Shown in pieces: positions 8,049-19,086 of a DNA stretch of 64,000 nt. The stretch covers positions 5,973,904 through 6,037,903 of the forward strand of contig NZ_JXDL01000001.1 of the NCBI RefSeq assembly GCF_001590795.1, read 5' to 3'. How positions within the stretch are numbered: the first letter of the stretch is position 1; each line of letters opens with the position of its first letter. Both the position numbers and the translations under genes were made by a program. The notes below the pieces were generated by a model, which saw nothing but the letters and a program-made list of their open reading frames with translations, searched no databases and was not told the DNA's origin. The DNA is from Bradyrhizobium sp. AT1. GTDB taxonomy: Bacteria > Pseudomonadota > Alphaproteobacteria > Rhizobiales > Xanthobacteraceae.

Positions 8049-9281
8049 TCAGTGGCCGGTTTCGCTGGAGATGATGTCGCCGAACAGCTCCCATTTCCGG
8101 CCCTTGAAGCGCATCATCTGGAGCTGCTCGATCGGGGCGAAATTGTCCGGTGCGGTGTTGATCTTGATGCCGGGCAGCAGCGTGTCGGGTTCGAAGTCTT
8201 TCAATGAAGCGGCCTGCTTCATGACGTTCTCGCGGGTGAGATCGTCGCCGCACATCTGCAGCACCTTCACCATGGTTTGCGCCGCGGCATAGCCGAACAC
8301 GACGCCGGCATCGAGCTTGTTGGCCTTGGGGTCGTATTGCGCGACGAAATTATAAAACCTCTTCATGCCGTCATCGGCATTCCACTGCGGATCGGAGCCG
8401 TCCTTGAGGTAGCTCGCCGACAGCAGGCCTTGCGAGATCTCGAGGCCGGCCGGCTCGATCACGCCACCGACGGAGGCCGAGACGTTGGAGACGATGTGGA
8501 CCGGATGCCAGTTGATCTCCGCCGCCTTCTTGATCGCCTGCGCGGCGAATTTCGGCGTGGTGATGCTGATGAACACGTCGGCGCCAGAGGCCTTCAGTTT
8601 CACGACGTGTTCGTCGATCGCGGGCTCGGAGGTGTCGTAGGCTTCCTCCAGCACGATCATCGAGGCCTTGGCGCCAAAACCGTCCTTCAGCCCCTTCAGA
8701 TAGTCTTTGCCGAAATCGTCGTTCTGGTAGAGCACGCCGATCTTTCCGTTCGGCTTTTCCTTCATGATGTACTTGGCGTAGATGCGCGCCTCGCTTGCGT
8801 AGCTCGGCTGCCAGCCCATGGTCCAGGGATATTGCTTGGGATCGTTCCACTTCGAGGCGCCGCTCGCCACGAACAATTGCGGGACCTTCTTCTCGTTCAT
8901 GTATTTGCGGATGGCGCCGTTGGTGGAGGTGCCGAGCGAGCCGAAGATCAGGAGCACCCCGTCGCTCTCGACCAGCTTGCGTGCCTGCTCCACCGTCTTC
9001 GGCGGCGAGTAGGCGTCGTCATAGGAGATGAATCTGATCTTGCGGCCGTTGATGCCGCCCTCGGCGTTGACCTTGTTGAAATAGGCTTCCTCGGCCTTGC
9101 CGATCGCGGCATAGGCCGAGGCCGGGCCGCTATAGGGCATGATGTTGCCTATTCTGATCTCGGTGTCGGACGCGCCGCTGTCGTACTTTTTCTCCTTCTG
9201 CGCCAGTGCCGGGTTGCTCATCGCAGTGCACAACACGAGCGCGGTCCAGAGGGCCGCAACCTGAAAACGAACGGCGGTCAT
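8049..9281 (-). CDS. Liv-type ABC transporter substrate-binding protein (2 of 3)
   Basis: A 410-residue periplasmic binding protein. The start at 9281 gives a clean signal peptide (MTAVRFQVAALWTALVLCTAMSNPALAQ); the frame stays open upstream but without coding character. The mature part starts EKKYDSGASDTEIRIGN and follows its two neighbours almost residue for residue, with more divergence than exists between copies 1 and 3 (LGTSTNGAIRKYMN, WHPVHIVSNVSASVGGVIEPAGLE). Residues differ around the cleft (SISITTPKFAAQ, for example), so ligand preference may differ. It has its own 5' gap and its own terminator. Confidence 0.9.
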   Translation of the reverse strand: MTAVRFQVAALWTALVLCTAMSNPALAQKEKKYDSGASDTEIRIGNIMPYSGPASAYAAIGKAEEAYFNKVNAEGGINGRKIRFISYDDAYSPPKTVEQARKLVESDGVLLIFGSLGTSTNGAIRKYMNEKKVPQLFVASGASKWNDPKQYPWTMGWQPSYASEARIYAKYIMKEKPNGKIGVLYQNDDFGKDYLKGLKDGFGAKASMIVLEEAYDTSEPAIDEHVVKLKASGADVFISITTPKFAAQAIKKAAEINWHPVHIVSNVSASVGGVIEPAGLEISQGLLSASYLKDGSDPQWNADDGMKRFYNFVAQYDPKANKLDAGVVFGYAAAQTMVKVLQMCGDDLTRENVMKQAASLKDFEPDTLLPGIKINTAPDNFAPIEQLQMMRFKGRKWELFGDIISSETGH

Positions 9282-9345
9282 TGTTCTCCTACCCCGAGTT
9301 GGATCGGCGCCGCATTGAACAAGATTGACGCGTGCCGTCAACAAA

Positions 9346-9373
9346 AAGCCCCCGCGGTCGCGCGCGGGGGCTT
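9346..9373 (-). terminator. rho-independent terminator after binding protein 3
   Basis: On the minus strand an 11-bp stem (AAGCCCCCGCG / CGCGGGGGCTT) is followed by TTTGTTGACGG. It lies 30 nt past the stop of the 9403-10638 gene, between that gene and the leader of the next paralogue. Confidence 0.82.
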
Positions 9374-9402
9374 CTCGAGGCTCGGACTATTGCGTCAGCG
9401 TG

Positions 9403-10638
9403 TCACTCGGTCTTGAGGTCGCCGCTGATGATCTCGCCGAACAGTTCCCATTTCTCGCCCTTGAAGCGCATCATCTGGAGCTGGGCGATCGGAGCGAAGT
9501 CGGTGGGACTCGTGTTGATCTTGACGCCGGGCAGGAGCGTGTCCGGTTCGAAGTCCTTCAGGCTTGCCGCCTGTTTCATGATGTTGGCGCGGGTGAGATC
9601 GTCGCCGCACATCTCGAGCACCTTGGCGAGGGTCGAAGCAGCGCCGTAGCCGTAGACCATGCTGGTATCGGATTTGTCGGCGCCCGGCATGTACTTGTCG
9701 ACGAACTCGTTCCACCTCTTCATGCCGGGATCGTTGGCCCACTGCGGATCCGTCGAATCCTTGGCATAGGCAGCCGACAACACGCCCTGCGCGTTCTCGA
9801 AGCCGGCCGGCTTCATCACGCTGCCGACCGAGATCGACACGTTGGTGAGGATCTGCAGCGGCTTCCAGCTGAGCTCGGCGGTCTTCTTGATGGTCTGCGC
9901 CGCGAATTTCGGCGTCGTATAGATCAGCAGCACGTCGGGATTAGCCGCCTTGATCTTGACGATGTGGCCGTCGATCGAAGGCTCCGAGACCTCATAGCTC
10001 TCTTCCATGATGATCATGGACGAAGCTTTGGCGCCGAGTCCGTCCTTGGTGCCCTTGAGGTAGTCTTTGCCGAAATCGTCGTTCTGGTAGAGGATCGCGA
10101 CCTTGGCGTCAGGCTTCTCCTTCATCAGCCATTTGGCGTAGATCTGCGCTTCGCTCTGGTAGGAGGGCTGCCAGCCCATGGTCCAGGGGAAGTTCTTCGG
10201 ATCGTTCCACTTGGTGGCGCCGGTGGCCACGAACAGCTGCGGGATCTTCTTGGAATTGAGGTACTTCTGGATCGCGCTGTTGGACGGCGTGCCGAGCGGA
10301 TTGAAGACGACCAGAACCTCGTCGCTCTCGACCAGCTTGCGCACCTGCTCGACGGCCTTCGGCGGCGAATAGCCGTCGTCATAGGTGACGAAGTTGATCT
10401 TGCGGCCGTTGATGCCGCCCTTGTCGTTGATCATCTTGAAATAGGCTTCTTCGGTCTTGCCGATGATGCCATAAGCCGATGCCGGACCGCTGTACGGCAT
10501 GATGTTGCCGATCTTGATCTCGGTATCGGACGCGCCGGTGTCGTATTTCTTCTGGGCGAGTGCAGCGCCTGAGGTGAGGGCAATGGCCGCCGTTGCCGTG
10601 AGCAGCGCGGCGGCTCGCAGTTTTCTTCCAAAACGCAA
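9403..10638 (-). CDS. Liv-type ABC transporter substrate-binding protein (3 of 3, next to livM)
   Basis: A 411-residue periplasmic binding protein with signal peptide MRFGRKLRAAALLTATAAIALTSGAALAQ and mature start KKYDTGASDTEIKIGN. It contains MPYSGPASAYGIIGKTEEAYF, LGTPSNSAIQKYLN and YQNDDFGKDYLKG. It lies 38 nt downstream of livM and is therefore the binding protein most directly tied to the livG-livF-livH-livM transporter. It is very similar to the copy at 6580-7809. The ligand is not readable from sequence; the divergent dicarboxylate-type operon suggests an organic acid. Confidence 0.9.
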   Translation of the reverse strand: MRFGRKLRAAALLTATAAIALTSGAALAQKKYDTGASDTEIKIGNIMPYSGPASAYGIIGKTEEAYFKMINDKGGINGRKINFVTYDDGYSPPKAVEQVRKLVESDEVLVVFNPLGTPSNSAIQKYLNSKKIPQLFVATGATKWNDPKNFPWTMGWQPSYQSEAQIYAKWLMKEKPDAKVAILYQNDDFGKDYLKGTKDGLGAKASSMIIMEESYEVSEPSIDGHIVKIKAANPDVLLIYTTPKFAAQTIKKTAELSWKPLQILTNVSISVGSVMKPAGFENAQGVLSAAYAKDSTDPQWANDPGMKRWNEFVDKYMPGADKSDTSMVYGYGAASTLAKVLEMCGDDLTRANIMKQAASLKDFEPDTLLPGVKINTSPTDFAPIAQLQMMRFKGEKWELFGEIISGDLKTE

Positions 10639-10676
10639 TTCGGTCTCCTTGGTTCAAACAACAGTCTTCGAGAGGT

Positions 10677-11702
10677 TCAGCTTCTTCTGAGCTTGCCGGC
10701 GAATTGCTGGCCCAGGATCGCGATCTGCCTTGCGCCGTGCGGCACGAGGTAGATGACGAGGAACAGCAGCACGCCGAACACCGCGCCGGACAGGCCTTTG
10801 GAGATGCTCTCCGCCATGTTCGGCACGAAGATGATGAAGGCGGCGCCGACGAACGAGCCGGGCAGCCAGCCGACGCCGCCGACGACCATGCCGAGGAACA
10901 GCGAGATCGCCAGCGTGATCGTGTAACTGTCGGGCGCGACGAACTGCACCGCGATGGCGCCGAGCGAGCCGGCAACGCCGGTGATGCCGGCGGACACCCC
11001 GAAGGCCAACGTCTTGTACAGCGCGACGTTGACGCCCATCGAGGAGGCCGCGATCTCGTTGTCGCGGATCGCCATGAAGGCGCGGCCCGAGCGGGAGCGC
11101 AGCAGGTTCACCGAGAAGATATAGATCGCGAGCGTCACGAGGAGGGTGAAGTAGTACAGCCACATGTCCTGCGACATCGGCAGGCCGAACGGCGCGTCGG
11201 GCTTGGTGACGACGAGGCCCTGCACGCCGCCGGTCCAGTGCTCCAGGAAGTTCAGCTTCAGCAGCTGCGGCATTGCGGTGGCGAGCGCGAAGGTCGCGAG
11301 CGCGAGATAGACACCCGACAGCCGCAGCGCCGGCTTGCCGAACAGGTATCCGAATCCGAAGCAGACCGTCGCGGAAATCGGAATCGTCAGGGCGTAGTTG
11401 ACGTTGAAGTACTCCATCAGCACCGCCGACGTATAGGCGCCGACGGCGTAGAACGCGCTCTGGCCGAGCGAAAACTGGCCGCTGCCGCCGGTCAAGATGT
11501 TCAGCGCCAGCACGGCGAGACCGTAGATCAGAAGCATCGTCATCTGGAAGATGATGAAGTTCTTGACGAACACCGGCACGATCAACAGCACCGCGAGCAC
11601 CAGCAGCGAGGTGCCCGTGCCCAGCGTCATGGCCCGCTTCGGAACCGCTTCGACCGCCTCGTGGCCTTCGCCGACGACTTCTTCTGCTGCGCTCATGATC
11701 AA
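10677..11702 (-). CDS. livM: Liv-type ABC transporter permease (LivM family)
   Basis: A 341-residue inner-membrane permease with about nine membrane segments. It carries the LivM hallmark GGSGQFSLGQSAFYAVGAYTSA and the cytoplasmic loop RSRSGRAFMAIRDNEIAASSMGVNV that couples to the ATPase. The N-terminal 25 residues are acidic and soluble. Its start overlaps the livH stop by 4 nt. Unlike the LivM at 1544-3313 it is not fused to an ATPase; the two Liv systems in this window are therefore of different architecture. Confidence 0.9.
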   Translation of the reverse strand: MIMSAAEEVVGEGHEAVEAVPKRAMTLGTGTSLLVLAVLLIVPVFVKNFIIFQMTMLLIYGLAVLALNILTGGSGQFSLGQSAFYAVGAYTSAVLMEYFNVNYALTIPISATVCFGFGYLFGKPALRLSGVYLALATFALATAMPQLLKLNFLEHWTGGVQGLVVTKPDAPFGLPMSQDMWLYYFTLLVTLAIYIFSVNLLRSRSGRAFMAIRDNEIAASSMGVNVALYKTLAFGVSAGITGVAGSLGAIAVQFVAPDSYTITLAISLFLGMVVGGVGWLPGSFVGAAFIIFVPNMAESISKGLSGAVFGVLLFLVIYLVPHGARQIAILGQQFAGKLRRS

Positions 11703-12577
11703 ACTCGCTTGACGATTTGCCGGCCGAACAGGCCAGCGGGTTTGACGACCAGGACGGAGATGATCAGCGCGAGCGCGATCGGGAGTTTCAGCTCGTTGCC
11801 GACGCCGGGGATGTAGGTGCCGGCGAGGTTCTCGAACACGCCGACCAGGAAGCCGCCGACCACGGCGCCGAACGGGCTCGACAATCCGCCGAGCACCGCG
11901 GCGGCAAAGCCGTAGATCAGCACGCCGCCCATCATGTTGGGCTCCAGGAACACCACCGGTGCGATCAGCATGCCGGCGATCGAGCCGATCGCCGTCGCCA
12001 TGCCCCAGCCCAGCGCGATCATCCAGCTCGTGTTGATGCCGACGAGGCGCGCCGATTCAGGCACCGAGGCGGCCGCGCGCATGGCGAGACCGATGCGGGT
12101 GTATTGAAAGAAGAAATAGAGGCCGAGCAGCAGCAGCACGGTGACGCCGATCATGCCGGCCTGGTGGGTCGAGATCAGCTGGCTGCCCAGGAACGGCGAG
12201 GAGCCGAACGGGGTCGGGTACTGCTTGATGGTGAAGTCCCAGATCAGGCCGGCCGAGGAGTTGATGATCGCGAATAGCGCGATGAAGCCGGCGACGTTGG
12301 TCAGTACCGGCGCTTTCGCGAGCGGCTTGAACAGGATGCGCTCGATCGCGATGCCGGCGACGAAAGAGAATGCCAGCGTGACCACGAACGCGGTCCAATA
12401 GGACAGGCCCCACTGCATCAGTTGCCAGGAGATGAAGGTCGAGAACATCGCCATCTCGCCCTGCGCGAAGTTGAGATGGTCGATGGCCTGGTAGATCATG
12501 ACCACGGCGAGCGCCATGCAGGCGTAGATCGCGCCCGTGGCGATGCCGGCCAGCACTTGGTTGGTGAACAGCTCCAT
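11699..12577 (-). CDS. livH: Liv-type ABC transporter permease (LivH family)
   Basis: A 292-residue permease of standard LivH length with about eight membrane segments. The N-terminus (NQVLAGIATGAIYACMALAVVMIYQAIDHLNFAQGEMAMF) and the C-terminal YGFAAAVLGGLSSPFGAVVGGFLVGVFEN are family signatures. It lies 12 nt after livF and overlaps livM by 4 nt. Together with LivM it forms the membrane channel of the second Liv system. Confidence 0.9.
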   Translation of the reverse strand: MELFTNQVLAGIATGAIYACMALAVVMIYQAIDHLNFAQGEMAMFSTFISWQLMQWGLSYWTAFVVTLAFSFVAGIAIERILFKPLAKAPVLTNVAGFIALFAIINSSAGLIWDFTIKQYPTPFGSSPFLGSQLISTHQAGMIGVTVLLLLGLYFFFQYTRIGLAMRAAASVPESARLVGINTSWMIALGWGMATAIGSIAGMLIAPVVFLEPNMMGGVLIYGFAAAVLGGLSSPFGAVVGGFLVGVFENLAGTYIPGVGNELKLPIALALIISVLVVKPAGLFGRQIVKRV

Positions 12578-12589
12578 CGTGCCGGCTCC

Positions 12590-13303
12590 TCAGTAACCCA
12601 GATAGGATTTGCGGATTTCTTCGTTGTTCGCGATGTCCTTGGCATTGCCCGACATCACGATGCGTCCGGTCTCGATCACATAGGCCTGGTCGGCGAGCTC
12701 GAGCGCGAGCTGCGCGTTCTGCTCGACCACCAGGATCGACACCTTGTCCTCGCGGTTGATCTTGCCGAGGATGCCGAATAGGTCGCGCACGACCAGCGGC
12801 GCGAGGCCGAATGACGGCTCGTCCAGCAGCATCAGCCGCGGCCGCAGCATCAGCGCGCGGGCGACCGCGAGCATCTGCTGCTCGCCGCCGGAGAGCGTGC
12901 CGGCCTGCTGCGTGTGGCGCTGCTTCAGCACCGGGAAATGCGCATACATGCGCTCGATGTCGGAGACGATACCGGCGCTGTCCTTGCGGGTGATGGCCCC
13001 TAATTGGAGGTTCTCCTCCACCGTCATGGTCGTGAAAGTGCCGCGGCCCTGCGGAACATGGGCGATGCCGAACCGCACGATGCTTTCGGTGGAGCGGTTG
13101 TTCAGCGGCTTGCCGTCGAACTCGATACCGCCGGTCGAGCGCACCATGTTGCAGATCGCGCGCAGCGTGGTGGTCTTGCCGGCGCCGTTGGCGCCCAGCA
13201 GCGTCGTCAGCGAACCTTCGTTGAGCGAGAAGGACAGGCCATGGAGCGCCTGGACCTGGCCGTAATAGGCGCGCAGGTCCTTGACGTTGAGAAGTTGCGT
13301 CAT
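12590..13303 (-). CDS. livF: Liv-type ABC transporter ATP-binding protein (LivF family)
   Basis: A 237-residue ATPase with Walker A GANGAGKT near residue 37, signature LSGGEQQ, Walker B LMLLDEPS and the LivF-type ending (MSGNAKDIANNEEIRKSYLGY). It overlaps the stop of livG by 4 nt and is followed by livH 12 nt on, so livG-livF-livH-livM are one tightly packed transcription unit. Confidence 0.92.
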   Translation of the reverse strand: MTQLLNVKDLRAYYGQVQALHGLSFSLNEGSLTTLLGANGAGKTTTLRAICNMVRSTGGIEFDGKPLNNRSTESIVRFGIAHVPQGRGTFTTMTVEENLQLGAITRKDSAGIVSDIERMYAHFPVLKQRHTQQAGTLSGGEQQMLAVARALMLRPRLMLLDEPSFGLAPLVVRDLFGILGKINREDKVSILVVEQNAQLALELADQAYVIETGRIVMSGNAKDIANNEEIRKSYLGY

Positions 13304-14097
13304 TGGTCCTTGCTCCCGAGATAGGCCTTGATGACGTCCGGGTCGGCCTGCACCTGGGCAGGCGTGCCTTCCGCGAGCTTCTTGCCGAAATTTAGCGCGA
13401 CCACGTGGTCCGCGATCGACATCACGAGGCCCATGTGATGCTCGACCAGCAGCACGGTCATGTGGCGCTCGTCGCGGATTTTGCGGATGAGGTCGCCGAG
13501 CACGTAGACTTCCTCGTGGTTGAGGCCGCCGGCGGGCTCGTCGAGCAGCAGGATCTTCGGGTCGGCCGCGAGAGCGCGCGCCAGCTCGACGCGCTTCTGC
13601 GTGCCGAAGGGCAGGCCGGACACCACGGTGTGGGCAACGTCCTCGAGGTTGAGATAGGCGAGGATCTCGTGCACCTTCTTGTTGACGCTGGTTTCGCTGC
13701 GGCGAACCCAGGCCAAGCGGAGCGAGTCGCTGATGATGTCGCTCGAGGTCCTCGAATGCGCGCCGACGCGGACGTTGTCCATCACCGTGAGGTTCGGAAA
13801 CAGCGCCACGTTCTGGAAGGTGCGGCCGATGCCAATCTCGGCGATCCGGTGCGGCGGCCGCGACAGGATGCTCGCGCCTTCCATCAGGATGTCGCCGGAC
13901 GACGGCTGATAGAGCCGGGACAGGCAGTTGAAGAGCGTCGTCTTGCCGGCGCCGTTGGGGCCGATCAAGCCGAGGATCTGGCCCTTGTGCATGTCGAAGG
14001 ACACGCCGTTGAGCGCGATGATGCCGCCGAACACGACGCTGACGTCGCGAACCGCGAGCAGGGGCGAAGTGCCCTGCGCGAGCTGTGCCTGCGTCAT
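13300..14097 (-). CDS. livG: Liv-type ABC transporter ATP-binding protein (LivG family)
   Basis: A 265-residue ATPase. The start at 14097 (MTQAQLAQG) is chosen because GAGACGAG lies just upstream; an in-frame start 21 codons earlier adds a non-conserved stretch. Walker A GPNGAGKTTLFN, signature region LPFGTQKRVELARAL (a degenerate LivG-type signature), Walker B ILLLDEPAGGL and the C-terminal PDVIKAYLG identify the LivG class. It heads the transporter genes, 66 nt after the iclR stop, so the regulator and transporter may share a transcript. Confidence 0.9.
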   Translation of the reverse strand: MTQAQLAQGTSPLLAVRDVSVVFGGIIALNGVSFDMHKGQILGLIGPNGAGKTTLFNCLSRLYQPSSGDILMEGASILSRPPHRIAEIGIGRTFQNVALFPNLTVMDNVRVGAHSRTSSDIISDSLRLAWVRRSETSVNKKVHEILAYLNLEDVAHTVVSGLPFGTQKRVELARALAADPKILLLDEPAGGLNHEEVYVLGDLIRKIRDERHMTVLLVEHHMGLVMSIADHVVALNFGKKLAEGTPAQVQADPDVIKAYLGSKDQ

Positions 14098-14163
14098 CTC
14101 GTCTCGCTCACGTCGTTCAGTGAGCGAAGGGGCGATGCGAACCGCTCCCGGCGATGACAAAAG

Positions 14164-15030
14164 CTATCTGATCCCCTCGGCCACACGAGCAACTTTCCCT
14201 CCTGATTTCAGCTTTTTGCTGACGTCTTTTTTGGAATGCGGCATCAGACCCCCGAGCGCCGCTTCGATGTTCCTTACCATCGCTACGAGACGCGGTCCAA
14301 TGTCGTTGATCAAACGCTCTTCCGTGAAACGGAATGCCGGTGCGCCGCAATTGAACGCGTAAGGACCAGTTCCGTCGTTGAGCTTGAGCGCGACACCGGC
14401 CGCGCCGATGTCGTCGTGCCAGTCGCCGACCGAAATCGCAAAGCCGTATTTCGCGACGGTTTCGCCTGAACGTTCCAGTCCTTCGCGCATCTTCGGCCAC
14501 CGGCTGCCGTAATGCTCCCGCAACAGGCGCGAGAGCTCCGCGCGATCGTCGGCGTCGAGCGACCAGAAATAGGCGCGACCCATCGCACTGGTTGCAATCG
14601 GCACGCGGGCGCCGACGTCAAGTTGAACGCCGACCGTCTCGGTGCCGCGGCTCTGCCCGAAATAGATCATGCTGTGACGGTCGCGGCCGCCGACGGCGAC
14701 GGCGCCGCCGGTCGCGCGCATCACATCCTCGCGAAACGGCTCGGACAAATGCCGAACACCGAGATTGGCGAGCGCTGCATAGCCGAGCGACATTGCGGCG
14801 GGCGTGAGCTGGTACTTCTCGAAACGGGGAACCGGCGCCAGATAACCGAGCTTGGTCAGCGTATAGGTCAGTCGCGATACGGTCGGCTTCGGCAGGTTGG
14901 TCCGCGCCGCGATTTCCTGATTGCCGAGAAGGCCGTCATTGGGTTGGAATGCGCGCAATACGTCCAGTCCGCGGGAAAGCGCGACGACGAAGTTCCGATC
15001 GGTCGCGGTCTTCTTTCCTGTACGCTTCAT
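14164..15030 (-). CDS. IclR family transcriptional regulator
   Basis: A 288-residue regulator: N-terminal winged helix (about residues 14-75: FVVALSRGLDVLRAF...NLPKPTVSRLTYTLTKLGYL) and C-terminal IclR effector domain (about 90-260). The start at 15030 (MKRTGKK) precedes the DNA-binding domain by a normal distance; the 40-codon upstream extension does not look coded and would cover the operator. It is divergent from the pim-like operon with a perfect 19-bp palindrome in between, and upstream of livGFHM on its own strand, so it likely controls both uptake and degradation. The effector is probably an acyl intermediate; this is inference. Confidence 0.88.
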   Translation of the reverse strand: MKRTGKKTATDRNFVVALSRGLDVLRAFQPNDGLLGNQEIAARTNLPKPTVSRLTYTLTKLGYLAPVPRFEKYQLTPAAMSLGYAALANLGVRHLSEPFREDVMRATGGAVAVGGRDRHSMIYFGQSRGTETVGVQLDVGARVPIATSAMGRAYFWSLDADDRAELSRLLREHYGSRWPKMREGLERSGETVAKYGFAISVGDWHDDIGAAGVALKLNDGTGPYAFNCGAPAFRFTEERLINDIGPRLVAMVRNIEAALGGLMPHSKKDVSKKLKSGGKVARVAEGIR

Positions 15031-15097
15031 CCCAGATCTGCTTCTTGCGCGGAGTCGTTGACAACGTCCGTGCTTCAAAATAACCCTGCCGTCAAGA

Positions 15098-15116
15098 TGC
15101 GGAATTAAATTCCGCA
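15098..15116. promoter_or_regulatory. putative IclR operator: 19-bp perfect palindrome
   Basis: TGCGGAATT-A-AATTCCGCA lies between the divergent iclR (start 15030) and the hydratase/dehydrogenase gene (start 15162), 46 bp before the latter. IclR-family proteins bind palindromes of this GGAAT-N-ATTCC kind. Its symmetric placement allows dual control. Confidence 0.7.
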
Positions 15117-15161
15117 CCGCGAAATCGACAAAAGTATATAGCCCCACCAAGGAGGGACACC

Positions 15162-17258
<2,097 letters not shown>

Positions 17259-17281
17259 TGAGGGCTGGCACGTCGATGGGT

Positions 17282-17386
17282 GTCATTCCGGGATGGCCCG
17301 AAGGGCCAGGCCCGGAATCCATTTCACCTTTGAGCGTGCCGCGCGATGGATTCCGGGTTCGATGCTTCGCATCGCCCCGGAATGAC
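17282..17386. repeat. mosaic palindromic repeat in the pimF-ligase gap
   Basis: Begins GTCATTCCGG and ends CCGGAATGAC, with two hairpin arms (GGCCCGAAGGGCC; GATGCTTCGCATC) around a short core bounded by GGAATCCA/TGGATTCC. Positions 17282-17325 recur exactly, in inverted orientation, at 21581-21624. It lies inside the operon, where it could act as an mRNA processing or partial termination point. Confidence 0.8.
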
Positions 17387-17397
17387 GACCGAGTGTG

Positions 17398-19086
17398 ATG
17401 CAAGCTATGACCCATCCCGGCGAACAGTTTTACCCCGAGGGCGTGCATTGGGACGATCCGATCGCCCAGGGCACGCTGCCCGACCTATTGTCGAAAGCTT
17501 CCGCCGATTACGGCCCACGCACCGCGCTGGAGTTTCGTGATCGCCCGATCACCTACACCGGGCTTGCCGCCATGGCCGAGCGCGCGGCCGCGGCGTTCCT
17601 GCGTGCCGGTTGCGGCAAGAACACGTCCGTCGCGCTGTTTCTCGGCAACACGCCGGATCACCCCGTCAATTTCTTCGGCGCGCTGAAGGCCGGCGTCCGT
17701 CTCGCGCATCTCTCCCCGCTCGATGGCGAGATCGCGCTGACGCACAAGGTCTCCGACTCCGGCTCGCGCCTGCTCGTCACCTCGAACCTGCAGGCGTTGC
17801 TGCCGACCGCGCTGAAATTCCTCGAGAAGGGCCTGATCGACAAGCTGATCGTTTGCGAGGACGATGATTGGGGCAAGGTCGGCACGCCGCAGGCGCCGAT
17901 CCCCGATGATCCCCGTATCGTCACCTTCAGAGCCTTCGTCGAGGGTGCCACCGCGCCGGCAGAATGGCCAAAGGTCACCGCCGACGACGTCGCGCTGCTG
18001 CAATATACCGGCGGCACCACTGGCCTGCCCAAGGGCGCCATGCTCACCCACGGCAATCTCACCTCGGCCGTGTCGATCTACGATGTCTGGGGCAAGCCCT
18101 CCCGCGCCGCGCGCGGCGAGGTGATCGAGCGCGTGATCTGCGTGCTGCCGCTGTTCCACATCTACGCGCTCACCGTCGTGCTGCTGTCCTCGCTCAGCCG
18201 CGGCAATCTGATCTCGCTGCATCAGCGCTTCGACGTCGAGGCCGTGATGCGCGACATCGAGGTCAAGCGCGCGACCTATTTCCCGGGCGTGCCGACGATG
18301 TGGATCGCGATCGCCGCGCTCCCCGATCTCGACAGGCGCGATTTTTCGTCGCTCGCCACCATCGGCTCCGGCGGCGCGCCGCTGCCGGTGGAGATCGCGA
18401 ATTTCTTCGAGCGCAAGGTCGGCAAGAAGCTGCGCAGCGGCTGGGGCATGACCGAGACCTGCTCGCCCGGCACTGGCCATCCGCCCACGGGGCCGGAGAA
18501 GCCCGGTTCGATCGGCCTGATGCTGCCCGGCATCGAGCTCGATGTCGTCGCGCTGGATGATCCCAGGCGCGTGCTGCCGCCGGGCGAGGTCGGCGAGATC
18601 CGTATCAAGGGCCCCAACGTCACCAAGGGTTACTGGAACAAGCCGGAGGGATCCGCGGATGCCTTCGTCGACGGCCGTTTCCTCACCGGCGACATCGGCT
18701 ATGTCGACACCGACGGCTACTTCTTCCTGGTCGACCGCAAGAAGGACATGATCATCTCCGGCGGCTTCAACGTCTATCCGCAGATGATCGAGCAGGCGAT
18801 CTACACCATTCCGGGCGTGCACGAGGTCATCGTGCTCGGCATTCCCGACCAATATCGGGGCGAAGCCGCAAAGGCCTTCATCAAGCTGAAGCCGGACGCA
18901 AAGCCGTTCTCGCTCGACGAGCTGCGCACCCAGCTCACCGGCAAGCTCGGCAAGCATGAATTGCCGGCCGCGGCCGAATTCGTCGCCGACCTGCCGCGCA
19001 CGCCGGTCGGAAAATTGTCGCGCCACGAATTGCGCCAGCAGCAGAAACCGTCACAATCCACCCACGCATCAGGAGGTCGTTCTTGA
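17398..19086 (+). CDS. pimA: acyl-CoA synthetase (dicarboxylate/long-chain acyl-CoA ligase, PimA type)
   Basis: A 562-residue AMP-forming ligase that activates a carboxylic acid to its CoA thioester. Motifs: P-loop-like YTGGTTGLPKGAMLTHGN, A5 GWGMTETCSPGTG, A7 GRFLTGDIGYVDTDGYFFLVDRKKD, A8 GFNVYPQMIE and the A10 lysine in PRTPVGKLSRHEL. Starts at 17395 (GTG), 17398 (ATG) and 17407 (ATG) are all possible; 17398 is used here. Second gene of the pim-like operon, overlapping the thiolase gene at its stop codon. R. palustris PimA at this position activates C7-C14 dicarboxylates and fatty acids; the exact chain length here is inferred. Confidence 0.87.
   Translation: MQAMTHPGEQFYPEGVHWDDPIAQGTLPDLLSKASADYGPRTALEFRDRPITYTGLAAMAERAAAAFLRAGCGKNTSVALFLGNTPDHPVNFFGALKAGVRLAHLSPLDGEIALTHKVSDSGSRLLVTSNLQALLPTALKFLEKGLIDKLIVCEDDDWGKVGTPQAPIPDDPRIVTFRAFVEGATAPAEWPKVTADDVALLQYTGGTTGLPKGAMLTHGNLTSAVSIYDVWGKPSRAARGEVIERVICVLPLFHIYALTVVLLSSLSRGNLISLHQRFDVEAVMRDIEVKRATYFPGVPTMWIAIAALPDLDRRDFSSLATIGSGGAPLPVEIANFFERKVGKKLRSGWGMTETCSPGTGHPPTGPEKPGSIGLMLPGIELDVVALDDPRRVLPPGEVGEIRIKGPNVTKGYWNKPEGSADAFVDGRFLTGDIGYVDTDGYFFLVDRKKDMIISGGFNVYPQMIEQAIYTIPGVHEVIVLGIPDQYRGEAAKAFIKLKPDAKPFSLDELRTQLTGKLGKHELPAAAEFVADLPRTPVGKLSRHELRQQQKPSQSTHASGGRS

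Noticed and set aside
7810..8253. 148-codon upstream extension of the binding protein at 6580-7809
   Set aside because: It runs through the terminator and out of frame through the end of the next paralogue; the signal peptide fixes the start at 7809.
6580..10638. Tandem repeats that might look like an array or phase-variable locus
   Set aside because: They are three full paralogous genes with separate leaders and terminators, not a repeat array.
15031..15150. 40-codon N-terminal extension of the IclR gene
   Set aside because: It would cover the 19-bp operator palindrome and does not look coded; start set at 15030.
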